Source of the DNA: Raffaelea ambrosiae
Lineage: Eukaryota; Ascomycota; Sordariomycetes; Ophiostomatales; Ophiostomataceae
Assembly: GCA_002778195.1 (NCBI GenBank)
Contig: PCDI01000002.1
Span: forward strand, 2,166,859 to 2,230,858
Reading direction: 5' to 3'
Length of the DNA stretch: 64,000 nt
In this document: in pieces, positions 10,500 to 21,889 of the stretch
Numbering within the stretch: position 1 is the stretch's first letter
Layout: the number at the start of each line of letters is the position of its first letter
Program-made: the position numbers and the translations under genes
The notes under the pieces: generated by a model
Told to the model about the DNA's origin: nothing
Databases searched by the model: none
The model's input: only the letters and a program-made list of their open reading frames with translations

Positions 10500-13400
10500 T
10501 CATGCAAACACATCCGTCACAAATCGTTCGTTGTGCCGCGCCCGCAGCCATGCATCAATCTCCTCCGCCGTCTTCGCCTCCCCCTGTGCCTGTGCCTGCT
10601 CCCTGATCAGCTTGCGCGCCGCCGCACCCACCGACTGGGCCACGCTGCCGCTACCACACGTGTACACCTTGGCGCCCATCGCCCACAGCCGGAGGACGTC
10701 CTCGCGATCGCGGAGCAGCCGGTCCACCACGTAGCAGCAGCCGGCCGCCCGCGGGTCGTCGGGCCGCCGCGAAAAGGCATACCGCACGTCCACCACCCCC
10801 TGCTCGACCCACGCATCCAGCCTCGCCGCGTACAGCCGGTCGCCGTCCGGGTCGCGGCAGCCGACGAACAGCAGCGCCGGCGCCAGCGTGCGCTTCCCCG
10901 GCCCCGGCTGCTGCTGCTGCTGCTGCATCTGCACGGCGCGCTCTTCCAGGAACCCCAGGAACGGCGCCAGCCCGGAGCCAGCGCAGAACAGGACCAGTGG
11001 TGTCGTCGCGGGGTCGGCCGGCAGCCGGAAGAAGCGGTTCGTGGCCCGCACCGACACGAGGGCCTGGTCCCCGACGCGCAGCGAGGCCAGGTAGTGGCCC
11101 GCGACGCCGCGGAAACGACGCCGCCCGTCCGACCAGCAGTGCGGCGCGTCCAGGACGCTGTAGCAGAGCGCACACGTGTTGCGCGCCAGCGGCGACGACG
11201 CGATGGAGTAGTGGCGCGTCCGCAGCGGCGGCAGCATGGCCAGGAAGCTGCCGAGCGGAAGCGGCAGCCGGGGGTTCTGCTCGAGCAGGTCCAGCAGGCT
11301 GGTGCGCGTGTCGCGAATCTGTGCGGCCCACACAGACGGGCCGCCCGCCAGCAGCGCCGCGAGGCGGGCTTTCTCGTCGGCGTCCGTGGCCACGGCGTGC
11401 AGCACTTTGACGTCTTTGCGGGTCGCCGGAAGAGACAGCTCCACGTAGCCCCGGAGCAGGTCCGACACGGGCACCGGCACATCGGTGGGCAGCATCGCCG
11501 TCGTCGAAGCCAGGCCGCCGCTGCCGCCGCTTGTTTTGATGGTGATCACCGCGTCCCACGGCAGCTGGAAGCGGCGGATCACGCGCCGCACGTCGAAGCT
11601 GTGGTTCTGCGGCAGCACCACCAGGTAGTCGCCCGTGCGGTAGGTCATGTCGGCCGGCAGCCGGAACTCGATGTGGCGCTTTTCCGGCTCGGACGCGGCC
11701 GTGAGCCTCCGGCTGTCCGTGACCGTGGCCCAGGCGAGCGTCTGCTGCAGGTGCGCCGCTCTCTGCTCCGTCGACACTTCGACTTCCATCGTGGGCGGCT
11801 CCGTTCCGTGGACTTTTTTTTCCGTGCTGCCGACGGCCTCCGGCATGGCTGGCCACAGGAGCTCGTCGGTCCACTTGGCAAAGTCGCCAAACATGTCCCG
11901 CTGCGAGGCGTCGGATTCGCCTCGAGCGGCCAGCCGCGCGCCGCCGTGCTCAGCGAGCAGCCGGTCGACCAGCGTTGGGATGCGCTGGTACGTTGCGGGC
12001 CAGTCCTTGTGGCCGCATCCAAAGACGGCATAGGACACGCCGCGGAAGGCCTCCTTGTCCTGCAGCGTCTCGAGCCACGCAACAAAGCGGGCTGCATTGT
12101 CGGGCGGCTGGCCCTCATACGAGGCGGTAACAACGACGACTGGGTGGTCTGTGGGGATGCGCTCGACAACGCTGTCGAGGTCGGCCACTCTCACTGCGTG
12201 TCCACGCTGCGAGGCCTGCATGGCCAGGCTCTGAGCCAGAGACTGGCACGTGCCCGTGTTGCTTCCGTGCAGAACCGTCAGTGTCGGTGGTGTCTCGGTC
12301 TCGGTCCGACCATCAGCAGAGGGCGCTGTCTCCGACGGACCGGGCGCCTGCCGCTGTGTTTGTGTTGAAGAACTGTTCGCCGTTCCCGTGAGCTGCTGCA
12401 AAAGCTGCGTCGCATCGATTCCTGGACGCAGACGCACCCGGACATAGGTGTTTTTGGGCTTGATGGTGAGAATTTGTTGTATCTCCATTTTGTAGCCAGG
12501 ATCCTTGAGGGTCACGTCAAAGTTCTGCAGGACCAAGGCTGTCACCATGAGAGCTTCTTGCCAGGCAAATGCACGTCCAATGCAGCCGCGGAGACCGGTT
12601 CCAAATGGCTGTTGTCCTCGTGGTTAGCACAGAGAAAGCTTCTTCGCTGATGAGCCCAAAAGCCCAACATAGCTGACCCACCTTCCACGCATTCTTTGGT
12701 AGTTGTTGGAAGTTTTCCTCGAGCATTCTTTCTGGCCTGAACTCGTCTGCATCCTCGCCATACACTTTTGGATCCCGCTGGATCTTGCCCAGCAGACAAA
12801 GAATGCCTGCGCCACGGGGGATCTCGTACTTGCCACCCGCTACGGTCACATGCTCCGACCTGTTCTCGGGCCGGATACCCCTGGTGATGCCGGGGGCTGT
12901 TGGCGAGAGGCGTAGAGTTTCGCGCAGCACGGCGGTCAGATAGGGCAAATTATCAAGATGCCGCGGCTCGAGACGCCCCTTGCCAATGACACGGTCGACT
13001 TCTTCCTGGGCGGCAAAGAACGTCGGCGGGTTCAGCAGCATGTACATGAATGCAAAAGACAGCAAGCCCGATGTGGTTTCGTGGCCTGGCAGCAAGTTCG
13101 TTAGCAGCCCTCGCGCAGATCGCTTCTCGTGGGCAGGGTGAGCACGGACCGGCAATCAGAAATGTCTGCATGTTTTCGGCAATCAGCTCGTCTCGCATGG
13201 ACTCGCCGGTCTTGGGATCCGTGCCGTGGATCATGGCATTCATCAGGTCCTTCTTGTCCGTGGGATGGTCGCGCCGGTACTGCACGAGCTCGGCGCCGAG
13301 CTGCTGCATGTATTCTCTGGCTTCCTTGAGCTGGGCCACGTACGACGGCTGCAGCAGCATCTTGAGGCGCTCTCCAATCTGGTGCCTCTGGCTGAGACTG

Positions 13401-14007
13401 GCCAGGCTCTGCGTCATGGCCTCGACGTAGGGATGCACCTTTTCCGGGTCGCCGTAGAACGAATTGAAGCGGAAGCCCATCGCACAGAGGGCAATGGTGT
13501 CGAGCGTCAGGCGGGTAAAGTCCTGTGTCAGCAGGACAGTCTGGTCCGGCCCCATGCGCGCCCACTTCATCACCATCTGCGTGGCAATGTCATGCATCTC
13601 TGAAAAGGATCAGCCACCGTATGCCGCGTCGGTGTCGCACGCCAACACCACTTACCGTCAAACATTCCTTGGACAGCAATCGGCCCAAATGCCGGAATCA
13701 GAATACGATGCGCCTGGAGCCAGTCTGGGTGTTTCTCGGAGGGCGAGGCGAAGAGTCCCTTGGTCGTTTGGCCCGCATTTTCCAGTGCTTCGGGCGGGAC
13801 TTTCCAGAATCGAGTTTCGTCGCACAGCTCATCAAAGATTTCAAACCCGCCAACAAAATAACGGTCCTTGCCACCAAGAGAGAGCTTCATGATAGGGCCA
13901 TAAACATCTGTCAACGCCTCTATGGCGTGAATGGGTACTTGCCCCTGGACATCGAGGATGTTGCCAATAAATGGCCATCCTGCTGGGCCTGGTATTGGTG
14001 TTTTCAT
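10500..14007 (-). CDS. CYP505 P450-reductase fusion, fatty-acid hydroxylase type
   Basis: Exons 14007-13656, 13599-13150, 13085-12682 and 12608-10500 sum to 3315 nt, giving 1104 residues; P450foxy/CYP505 proteins are about 1070. The P450 half starts with the Pro-rich hinge PIPGPAGWPFIGN. It has the I-helix AGHETTSG (about residue 267), the ExxR helix RETLRLSP and the heme loop PFGTGLRGCIG with Cys at about 411. The reductase half has an FMN flavodoxin domain from about 512 (HGSNTGT, TASYEG, FGCGHKDW), FAD binding RHYSIASSPL at about 867, NADPH binding CAGSGLAPFLGF at about 942 and the C-terminal FVTDVFA. This self-sufficient enzyme typically hydroxylates fatty acids near the omega end. A short poly-Gln run lies near residue 963, inside the NADPH domain. 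Confidence 0.95.
10908..10926 (-). repeat. CAG/CTG microsatellite inside the CYP505 gene
   Basis: Six uninterrupted ctg triplets on the plus strand read as a Gln run on the coding strand, just after EERAVQM in the NADPH-binding domain. Confidence 0.85.
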
Positions 14008-15220
14008 CGGGAAGATCTCTGGTCGACTGGGCTGCGTGACTGGGCTGATTCAAGGGTAGATTGTAAAGCTGAGGGATCAAGTAACAAGAGATCTCCTGGC
14101 ATAACTGACTGAATATTTGGATGACGATCTGGCTGAGGACCCGGGAGAGTGGAGCAGCCGTTCAATAAAATGATTTTCGAGTATCTGTAGCAGACGCCTT
14201 TTTGGGGGGGGGGAATCAATACGGCGGCGGCCATGCAATTCTAGAAGAGAAGGGAGGGGGAGATGACCACACTGCAGTAGGCACATGTCAAGAAGATCTC
14301 AAACCAGCATCGGCTTCAAGACAATGGGCAGGGGCTTTCTCCCTCTTTTGTTTCTGGCGACTTAGCGTTGCATCCGTTCGAATTTGGCAAACAGCCACGC
14401 TAAGCGACACGCAACGACGGGTAGGATCGCCTCAACGCCGCAAAGAAGGACACAACACGGCACGGCAGCCTTGGAGGACGCCATTGAGCCAATGCTGCCC
14501 ACACGACTGCGACGGCAGAAGCTTCCCAGATAGGTATGTCGTAGTCAAATCTACGTTGTCTGATTTGTTAATAGACTAATACTGATATGTGGGAAGACTC
14601 CTATGGGATGGTCGGCAGTCGGGCCCAGCCATCCCGGTTGGCTGTTGTGCTACGCGGACAGTTCCCCGCCCGAGAGCTGCAAGATGATGCAGGTGTCAGA
14701 ACTACATAATCATGCACGAGAGGAACATCGTCGCTATCGTTTTCGGGATCGTATAGCTCGCACGTTCTACCCAGATTGGGCTGGATCGGCATACTCTGCT
14801 TTGATTGGCTGGATTTCTTTTGCACTGGCGATGTACATAGTAAGCCATCACTAATGTTGCGCCCCTCGCTATCGTTTACGCAGAGGAAAGAGGACGGGGG
14901 GGGGGGGGGGGGGGTTGTCTCAATTATATACCTCAGTCTTCAATCGGCATAAAATTACCAAACTTCGGTGTAGAGACCGAGGCAGACGACAGACACGATG
15001 CCGGCAAGACGTTCCATGGGGTTCGAGCTGACGAGGCGCAATGCATGTATCCAGCATGCATATAAGCGGGTCCCAGCCAAACCCCGCGACCCCAGTCCGA
15101 CCTAGCAACCAAAGTAAACATTAGCCTGGAATACCCCGAAGCGACAAGCCACCAAGAATCATTCTGGACTCGACAATCGACCGTTTTGACGACATCATTG
15201 CAATTCGAACCACCGTCAAA
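14008..15220. promoter_or_regulatory. Divergent spacer CYP505 / mad2 with poly-G tract
   Basis: A 1.2 kb region between divergent starts at 14007 (-) and 15221 (+), so it holds both promoters. A run of 19 G occupies 14896-14914. The small open frames present are not supported as genes. Confidence 0.5.
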
Positions 15221-16157
15221 ATGGCACCACCAGAGAAAGAAAAGGACAAGTCCAAGGTTCACAAGCTGTCGCTGAAGGGCAGCGCCAAGCTGGTGTCTGA
15301 ATTTGTACGTGGGACAGCAAAAAAGGTGACCAAAAAAAAGCAATGGCTAACAAACACTCGGTCTACAGTTCCAATACTCGATTCACACGATCTTGTATGT
15401 TCCATCATCGTTGCCCGACGCTTTCGGTATACACAGAATCGTCTAACACTCTGCCCAGATTCCAGCGCGGCGTCTACCCGGCCGAAGACTTCACCGCCGT
15501 CAAGAAATATGGCCTCAATATGTTGGGTAGGTGGAGGGAGCTCCGTGGCGGACGACTCGCCCAAGACAATCATCCATGGCCACAGACATGCTGACTTTTC
15601 GGGGGTTTCGCCCTTGCACAGTCTCCTCCGATGACCAGGTCCGCGCCTACATCAAAAAAATCATGGGCCAGCTCGACCGCTGGATGGCCGGCGGCAAGAT
15701 CAGCAAGCTGGTGCTGGTGATCACCGACAAGGACACGGGCGAGCACGTCGAGCGGTGGCAGTTTGACGTGCAGATCTTTGCGCCGGCCAAAAAGTCCAAG
15801 AAAGACAAGGCGGCGGCAGGGAAGGAAAACAGGGGTTCCGAAAACGGCGAAAACGCAAAGGCGGCCGCGTCATCCTCGAGTGGTGCTGCGGCCCCCGAAA
15901 AGACCGAGGCCGAGATCCAGGCCGAGATTGCCGCCATCTTCCGACAAATCACAGCGTCGGTCACCTTTCTTCCGCAGCTCGCCGGCGACTGCACGTTCAA
16001 TGTGCTGGTCTATGCCGACGCCGACAGCGAGGTGCCCGTGGAATGGGGCGACAGCGACGCCAAGGAGATTGCCAACGGAGAGCGGGTGCAGCTGCGCGGG
16101 TTCAGCACGTCGAGCCACCGGGTGGACACGCTGGTGAGCTACCGGTTGGCGGACTGA
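15221..16157 (+). CDS. mad2: Mad2 spindle assembly checkpoint protein (HORMA)
   Basis: Exons 15221-15304, 15369-15394 (26 nt), 15459-15526 and 15622-16157 total 714 nt, giving 237 residues. The assembled protein reads SLKGSAKLVSEFFQYSIHTI, then LFQRGVYPAEDF, KKYGLNMLVSSD and GQLDRWM, the classic Mad2 HORMA start. It ends with the safety-belt strand region (FLPQLAGDCTFNVLVY, STSSHRVDTLVSYRL). Mad2 binds Mad1 and Cdc20 at unattached kinetochores to restrain the APC/C. The protein is about 30 residues longer than human MAD2 because of a Lys/Glu/Asn/Ala/Ser-rich insert at about residues 116-152. Confidence 0.95.
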
Positions 16158-16645
16158 GGAGCAGAGAAAAGGGGGAGGAATCGATGTATTCTACGATTTT
16201 GGGTATCTTTTTAGGGGTTCATGGCAGGCGTTTTCATCTGGCGGGCACAATAATACAACGCATTGCATTTGGTTTCGCGATGCTTTTTTTCTTTTTTCGG
16301 TTTCTGTTCTCTTCGTGACAAGATTCTTCGTGGCAAGTCTTTTGGCCATGTTCAACCTATTTTTCTCATATCTGCCATTCCTGCTCGTATAATGCGAATG
16401 CATACGTACTTCATGCCGGTGCCGCCGTTCTCCCCGTTGTCTTCTACCCTCTCTACCCGTAAAGATGCTTTGCCCACTGCTCCATTTTATACTATTCTTT
16501 GCACCCCATGACGCCTCTGCTTTGCACACTGCCAGTTGCTCCCCATAATAAACAGACATAGTGAATCATAAACCACCTGTGGAGCCAGTCCTGTCTTTCC
16601 GTCTCTTTCTCTCTCTCTCTCTCTCTCTTCTCGCCTCCTATCTCT
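16158..16645. other. Spacer between converging mad2 and ubp14
   Basis: A 488 bp region with two 3' UTRs. It has T-rich segments and a CT dinucleotide run at about 16600-16630; no gene is seen. Confidence 0.6.
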
Positions 16646-19209
16646 CTAAACACGCTTGAAGAAGTAGACGTACGCAAACTTTTTCATCTCCTCAACATCC
16701 ACAACCTCGACGACCTTCTCGTCGTTGAACAGAACCCACGACACCTTGTCGTCGTTCTGCGGCAGTTTCTTGCGGATAAAAGCCACGTAGTGTCTGTCAC
16801 AGTATGTTAGCGAGCACCTTGGGATGATTCCTCTTTTTCCCCCAAAGCAAAATCGCTTACCCTGCATGAATGCTCGTGCCCTTGTGGCACACAATGCTCT
16901 GCAGTTGGTACTCGGCCGGGGTGTCGCTGGTGCCAGCAGGTGGCCTCTCGGCCGCAGGCGCATCGCCACCAGCCGGGGCGCTTTCGTCTTCTCCTGCGGC
17001 ATCGGGGTGGTTGAACAGCCAGTCCACTGCACGTTCGATGTCGCCGTTCGTTTCGCGCAAAGCTTGCCGAGCCTGGGCAGCCGTGAATCCCATGGCGCCG
17101 ATCAGCTCAATCTTCTCGGGGTCCGCTGTCGACGCCGGAGCATCGCCCCCTCCCGTCAGCACAAGAGGCTCGTCAATGTCGGGGTCTTCCATGTGCGCAA
17201 AGAGCCACTCCATGGCTGCGTTGGCATCGGTGTTTCCCGTGGCATGCAGAGCCTTCTCGCAGCGGACCAGCGGGAAACCCATGGCCTCCAGCTGGGCTAC
17301 AGCCTCGGGGTTGGCCACGAATGCTGGCGCACCCCCTCCACTTCCGCCCGCAGTGGCGTCTTCGGGCAGGAGCTCCTCGCCAGGCTGCTGTCCCTTGGAG
17401 ATGTACTCGTCCAGCAGGAACGGTGCGTCGTCCACAATGACGGGCACATCCACCTTGATGGGCACCCAGTTGACCAAGGTCATCTTGCGTGCATTGACGA
17501 CAAAGACTTCCGGGAGAGTCTTGAACAGCGACCTCTTCGAGTACCCGTCCTTGCTACCGCAGGCCGAACAGGTCAGCTCAACCTTCTCCTCACCCGTGAA
17601 CCGGTCCAGGCATTCTTTGAGGGTGACGGGCTTGTAGGCATCCGGCAGCTTTTCCCCGTCCTCGCCTACTTGCTCGGGAAGCTTTTCCAATGGCACGTCG
17701 ATAAAGATGCTGTCCTGCTCGTCAGTGGTGTAGCGGACCTTCTGGCAACTGAGGCACTGCAGCCTCTGCTCGAGGAGGAAGCGGAAGGTGGCTGTCGGGT
17801 CATCGGCGGGCGAGGGATGCTTGGAGCGTGTGACGACCTTGATCAGGTGCTGAAGGAGCTCAAAGGCATCCTGCTGGCGCATCGTCGAGAACTCCTCGTG
17901 GCCGCGGCCCACCAGGTGCTTGAGCATGGCCGGCGCCAGACCCTTCTGGTGCGGCACATCCGTGCTCTCCGCAGTGGTGACGTCTGCATCGGACTTGGAG
18001 TAGCGGCCCGACAAAAGGCCGTCGCCGATCTTGCGCAGCTGCGTCTCCAGGTCCTCGGCCGGGTCGCGGACGTCGGGCAGGAACTCGGCCAGGTGGCCGT
18101 AGCGCTTCTGGAACGACGGCAGATCGTACAGGCACTGGAGAATGCTGGCGAGGTAGCAGCTGTTGCCCAGGTTCTTGAGGCCCGTCAGGCCCGGCCCGAA
18201 CAGCGGTTTGAGCTCCTTGCCGTCCTCGGTCGTCATGGAGAACTCCCAGCGCAGGTTCTGCTCGATCTGCATCTCGGTCAAGCTCTTCTCCGTCTTTTGC
18301 CGCTCGGCCAGAAGGATGCCCCAGTGCGCCAAGTGCTCGCCCAAGTTTTCGTCGATGCGCTCCTCGTCGCACTTGTAGCAGTAGACGTCGGCACTGCCCT
18401 CGGGCGTGATGGAACCGAGCTTGACAGCGACGCCGTGGCCCGACTCGTCCTTGTGGGCAAGACCGTGCGAGTTGCCGCCGACGCCGCCAAACTGGGCCCG
18501 ACCGCAGCCCAGGTTGCCGCACTGCAGACACAGCCACAGGTTCTCGTTGAGCTCGCACTTGGAGCAGTGGCCGAGGTCCTGCGATGCGATCTTGCGCTGT
18601 TCTTCCTGCTGCAGCATGAGGATGTGCTCGCACGTCGTCATCTCCTGCTCCCACGCCTTCACCTCTTCCTTGCGTGAGAACGTATTCGCCTTCATGATGC
18701 CCTCCACAATGGGCGCCAGCTTGGGGTCGGTCTTGTCCAGCTCTTCTCCGCACTCGAGGCACTTGACGGTGAGGGCGGTGTCGTAGCGATCTTCTTCGGT
18801 CTCGGCGGCAATGGCGAGCTTCGACATCTTCGGGGGCGGCTCGTCGCGGACGACGACCTTGCGCGTGCGGCGGACGTTCAAGGCCAACGGGTGGTTCCAG
18901 GTGGCGTTGTGCAGCATGGCATGATGACGGTCGCCGACACAGCCGCCGTTGAAGCACTGCAGACAGACATCGAGGCCGTTGGGATCGTCCTGGCAGGGAG
19001 GTCAGTGTGCTACAAGCCTTTCCAAAGTCGGGACTGGAGTAGGCACTCACAATAGAATCGAAGCATTGCGTGCAGTCCTCGCGATAGACAGACTGGGCCG
19101 GGGTGGGAGGTCGCAGATCTGCAACAATTCAAGTTAGCGGAGCAGCAGAGAGAGAAAGGCAGCATCCACGGCGTTGCATACTTATGGAGAGAAGGTGCGG
19201 GCAGCCCAT
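16646..19209 (-). CDS. ubp14: Ubiquitin carboxyl-terminal hydrolase, USP5/Ubp14 type
   Basis: Exons 19209-19182, 19118-19051, 18989-16861 and 16793-16646 total 2373 nt, giving 790 residues. Domains in order: an N-terminal Cys-rich variant ZnF (CTQCFD, CLQCFNGGC, residues about 25-50), the ZnF-UBP (CSKC...CLQCGNLGCGR...YCYKCDEE, about 174-240), the catalytic Cys box LKNLGNSCYL (Cys about 310), UBA1 (about 592-635), UBA2 (about 655-695), and the His box HAGHYVAF across the last intron (about 741-747). This is the full isopeptidase-T layout. The enzyme disassembles unanchored polyubiquitin chains after binding their free C-terminal Gly-Gly. The last intron splits the His box (donor gtaagc, branch gctaac). 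Confidence 0.96.
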
Positions 19210-19557
19210 GGTTGTGGTGTGCTACGGTGTCTGGAGTCAGGCGGTGGTCGTGTGCAAGAGACTGCAAAAACCGGCTGTCTGTGGCGATCGCAGGGAGACA
19301 GACAGGACGCGCAGAGGTCTGGCTTTAAGGCTGTTCAGCGGAGAGAGCTTGACACAGCTGTGGCGGGGCAGCTCCTCCAGCCTGCTGGGGCAAGGACGTA
19401 ATTCAGGGCGCCGGCAGCTGCCTAGCCCCGCACTGGTGCCTGCGGTTGGTTACACAGCCGTTTTGTCAGCCACAGTGGCGTTTCATTGCAGCTGTAGTGG
19501 AAGCTGAAACCCGAGGCTGATCTTCCGAGTGGTGAACCAGTCGCCAGATTGCACAGC
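19210..19557. promoter_or_regulatory. Divergent promoter ubp14 / DUF218 gene
   Basis: A 348 bp region between ATG 19209 (-) and ATG 19558 (+). It must serve both genes; no specific motif was identified. Confidence 0.5.
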
Positions 19558-20250
19558 ATGGGATCGTCTGAATATCGGCGGGGTTCCCAACTTGGGGAGA
19601 GTATCCTCCGCGATGCCGAGACCGTCTACAACTACCACCGCATGGACATGCCCCTACAACGCGCCGATGCCGTCTTTGCTCTCTGCAGTCTGGACCTGCG
19701 CGTCGCCGAGCGCGCTGCCCAGCTGTTCCTCGACGGCTACGGTGACTACCTCGTCTTTTCGGGAGGTGTGGGCAAGCTCACAGAGGGCCAGTTCGGTGAC
19801 AAGTCAGAGGCAGAGGCGTTTGCGGATGTGGCCCGCGCGCGAGGTGTGCCGGGTGACAAGATCGTGATGGAGCCGCTGTCTGCCAACACTGGCGAGAATG
19901 TGCGCTTCACGTATGCGCTGCTGCAAAAACTTGGTCTGCAGTCACGGTCGTTATTGCTCGTGCAGAAGCCGTACATGGAACGGCGAACGGTAGCCACCTT
20001 TGAAAAGCAGTGGCCCGAGGCCGAGACCACAAAGTTCTCAGTAACGTCTCCTCAGTTGAGCTTCACAGAGTACCCCGACGCCGACAACCCGTGTGAGAAG
20101 GTCATCCACATTATGGTGGGTGACTTGGTGCGCATCCGCGCGTATGCGGCGAAAGGCTTTCAGACACCGCAGCACATCCCGGACGAGGTCTGGGCTGCGG
20201 GCCAGCGACTGATCGCAGCAGGCTATGACAAGCATCTCCCCGCCCCATAA
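19558..20250 (+). CDS. DUF218 / YdcF-like domain protein
   Basis: Intronless, 230 residues. It contains the DUF218 hallmarks: a dinucleotide-fold-like start (ADAVFALCSLDLRVAERA), YLVFSGGVGK, the acidic/Asn motif EPLSANTGENVRF and LLVQKPYMERR. Family members such as E. coli YdcF bind S-adenosylmethionine, but the cellular role of the fungal cytosolic forms is unclear. The ATG at 19558 is used because the upstream in-frame codon at 19549 is TTG. It has no signal peptide or membrane helix. Confidence 0.88.
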   Translation: MGSSEYRRGSQLGESILRDAETVYNYHRMDMPLQRADAVFALCSLDLRVAERAAQLFLDGYGDYLVFSGGVGKLTEGQFGDKSEAEAFADVARARGVPGDKIVMEPLSANTGENVRFTYALLQKLGLQSRSLLLVQKPYMERRTVATFEKQWPEAETTKFSVTSPQLSFTEYPDADNPCEKVIHIMVGDLVRIRAYAAKGFQTPQHIPDEVWAAGQRLIAAGYDKHLPAP

Positions 20251-20560
20251 GGACCCCACGAGGAGCATCAGAGCATTGGGCAATAAAGTCTTGATTTTCA
20301 TGATGGTTTTTCGTCTTCATTTCTTGCTCGTTACCTTCTCCAAAAATTCTGAACATTGCCTTGATTGCTATCTTAATGAAATTTCTGCCGTTGACTCCTC
20401 CACTTGAAACTCATCCGCCAAGTCTATTCAGGGATAATATGTTTTTGATTTGTCTATCTGTCGGCCGATATCATTTCCTCCCGTGTTCCCAAAACTGGCT
20501 CAACGTTTGATTCAGTCTCTGCGTGTTGGGGTTCCTGCCTGTTTGCCGTGGAAACTGGTA
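20251..20560. other. Short convergent spacer
   Basis: About 310 bp between the DUF218 stop and the end of the doubtful frame on the minus strand. It is A/T-rich and probably 3' UTR. Confidence 0.5.
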
Positions 20561-21325
20561 TCAAAGCTGGAGCCCAAGCTTTTGCAGCCGGGGTTGCAGC
20601 GCGGGCCGAGATGGCGGCTGTCTAACCTGGATTCCTTCGTCTTCGTTTGCCTGTCTCGGTTGCGCGCATGCCAACGGCTGTGCTGCTTTTTTGTTCGCCC
20701 TGTGATCGGCATCCTGCTTTGCCGCCACGCGGAGAGAACTGTTGCCTTCTCTGCCTGCTGGTTTCGTTTTTGGTTTACTTTGTTGGTAGCCTTGTTGTTC
20801 CTGTCGAGGTAGCAGCTGAATTGCGGAAGAGGACAAAGATGGGGACGAATGTAACAAGGCGGGCGGGGCAGTCTCTTCACCACGACCTGCAGTCGAACCG
20901 GTGGCGGTATCGCCGGCAGGGTCTGGAATTTGGTGACGCCCATGACGGTCGTTAATATGCAGCCGGTGGCCCCAGAGGCAGGCGACAATCAGCAGAATGA
21001 GCCCAAGTGTGGCGCAAAAGACTGTCACTGTGACGGTGCGTGCATTGGCATGGAGGGCATCGACATCGCCGTTGGAAGCTGTGCCGGGGTCAATGGTGGC
21101 GATGTCGTCACCGAGAACACGGGGTGAGAGGCCAGTCGATGTAGCGCCTGGCGCATAAAAAGGTTGAGTCCAAGAAGACGAAGAGACAACACCTGGAGAA
21201 GGTGTTGCTGGGGACGGTATAGGAAACGTATCGTCGCCTAGCACCCTTCTGATCGAGCGGGCCATGTCGTGGCGGCATTTCCTACTACGGTTGATGGGCG
21301 CCATTGGGTTTTCTTTGAAGGGCAT
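20561..21325 (-). CDS. Putative single-pass membrane protein (doubtful)
   Basis: An open frame of 254 residues from ATG 21325. A Ser/Thr/Pro-rich N-terminal half contains two copies of a RVLGDD motif (residues about 27-32 and 69-74). One strong hydrophobic segment follows (about 97-118, TVFCATLGLILLIVACLWGH). The C-terminal half is polar and Gln/Lys/Pro-rich. I recognise no family. The composition and membrane segment fit the common fungal single-pass type, but without a signal peptide or homolog it may not be a real gene. Confidence 0.35.
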   Translation of the reverse strand: MPFKENPMAPINRSRKCRHDMARSIRRVLGDDTFPIPSPATPSPGVVSSSSWTQPFYAPGATSTGLSPRVLGDDIATIDPGTASNGDVDALHANARTVTVTVFCATLGLILLIVACLWGHRLHINDRHGRHQIPDPAGDTATGSTAGRGEETAPPALLHSSPSLSSSAIQLLPRQEQQGYQQSKPKTKPAGREGNSSLRVAAKQDADHRANKKAAQPLACAQPRQANEDEGIQVRQPPSRPALQPRLQKLGLQL

Positions 21326-21889
21326 AATGACCAGTGCTGCATCGAAGAGAAGACGTGGTCCTTATATGGGCGACAGCGTTAATCCGACTGTTCCAGAGAT
21401 CCATTGTCGCATTTCAGGTTCGGGTAACCAACATTGCCGTAGCCAACAACCAAGTTCTTGAAGCAGTGTCACCATCTGTCAATTGGCACAGCCTGTTTGC
21501 TCTGGCTACCGTCTTGTATGGACCTTTAAATTATGTTTCAGTTACTTCCTCTGTCTTCTACTCTATCTCCTAAAAACAATTTACATTTCTGTCGAATTCA
21601 TGATAATACATTTTATTGTACAAAACCCTCTCGGGTCGAAAATAAAGCAGACTGCGTACCCAGAATAAAACTCCTTTGGTGCACTACCAAGGTGCAGGGG
21701 TATCTCCAAAAAAACAGGTATGAAACAAGGAAAGGACAGGCCGGTGGATGCTAAATGACAAATGAGAAACCGGGGTCGCGGCAACGACTGCGAGAATGAT
21801 AGGAACAAAGGAAAACGAAATATTAAAAATGACTGTTGCGATTGGTCACCCCGACAGGACGCACTGGCTCTGAAAGAGCACAACGATGC
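21326..21889. other. Intergenic, no gene seen
   Basis: 564 bp, A/T-rich between about 21520 and 21830. It would include the 3' UTR of the coiled-coil gene ending at 21890. Confidence 0.5.

Noticed and set aside
10533..12368. 611-codon plus-strand open frame
   Set aside because: Antisense to the CYP505 reductase half; Arg/Gln-rich and without motifs.
16824..18677. 617-codon plus-strand open frame
   Set aside because: Antisense to the Ubp14 gene with complete domains; composition is a by-product of GC-rich codons.
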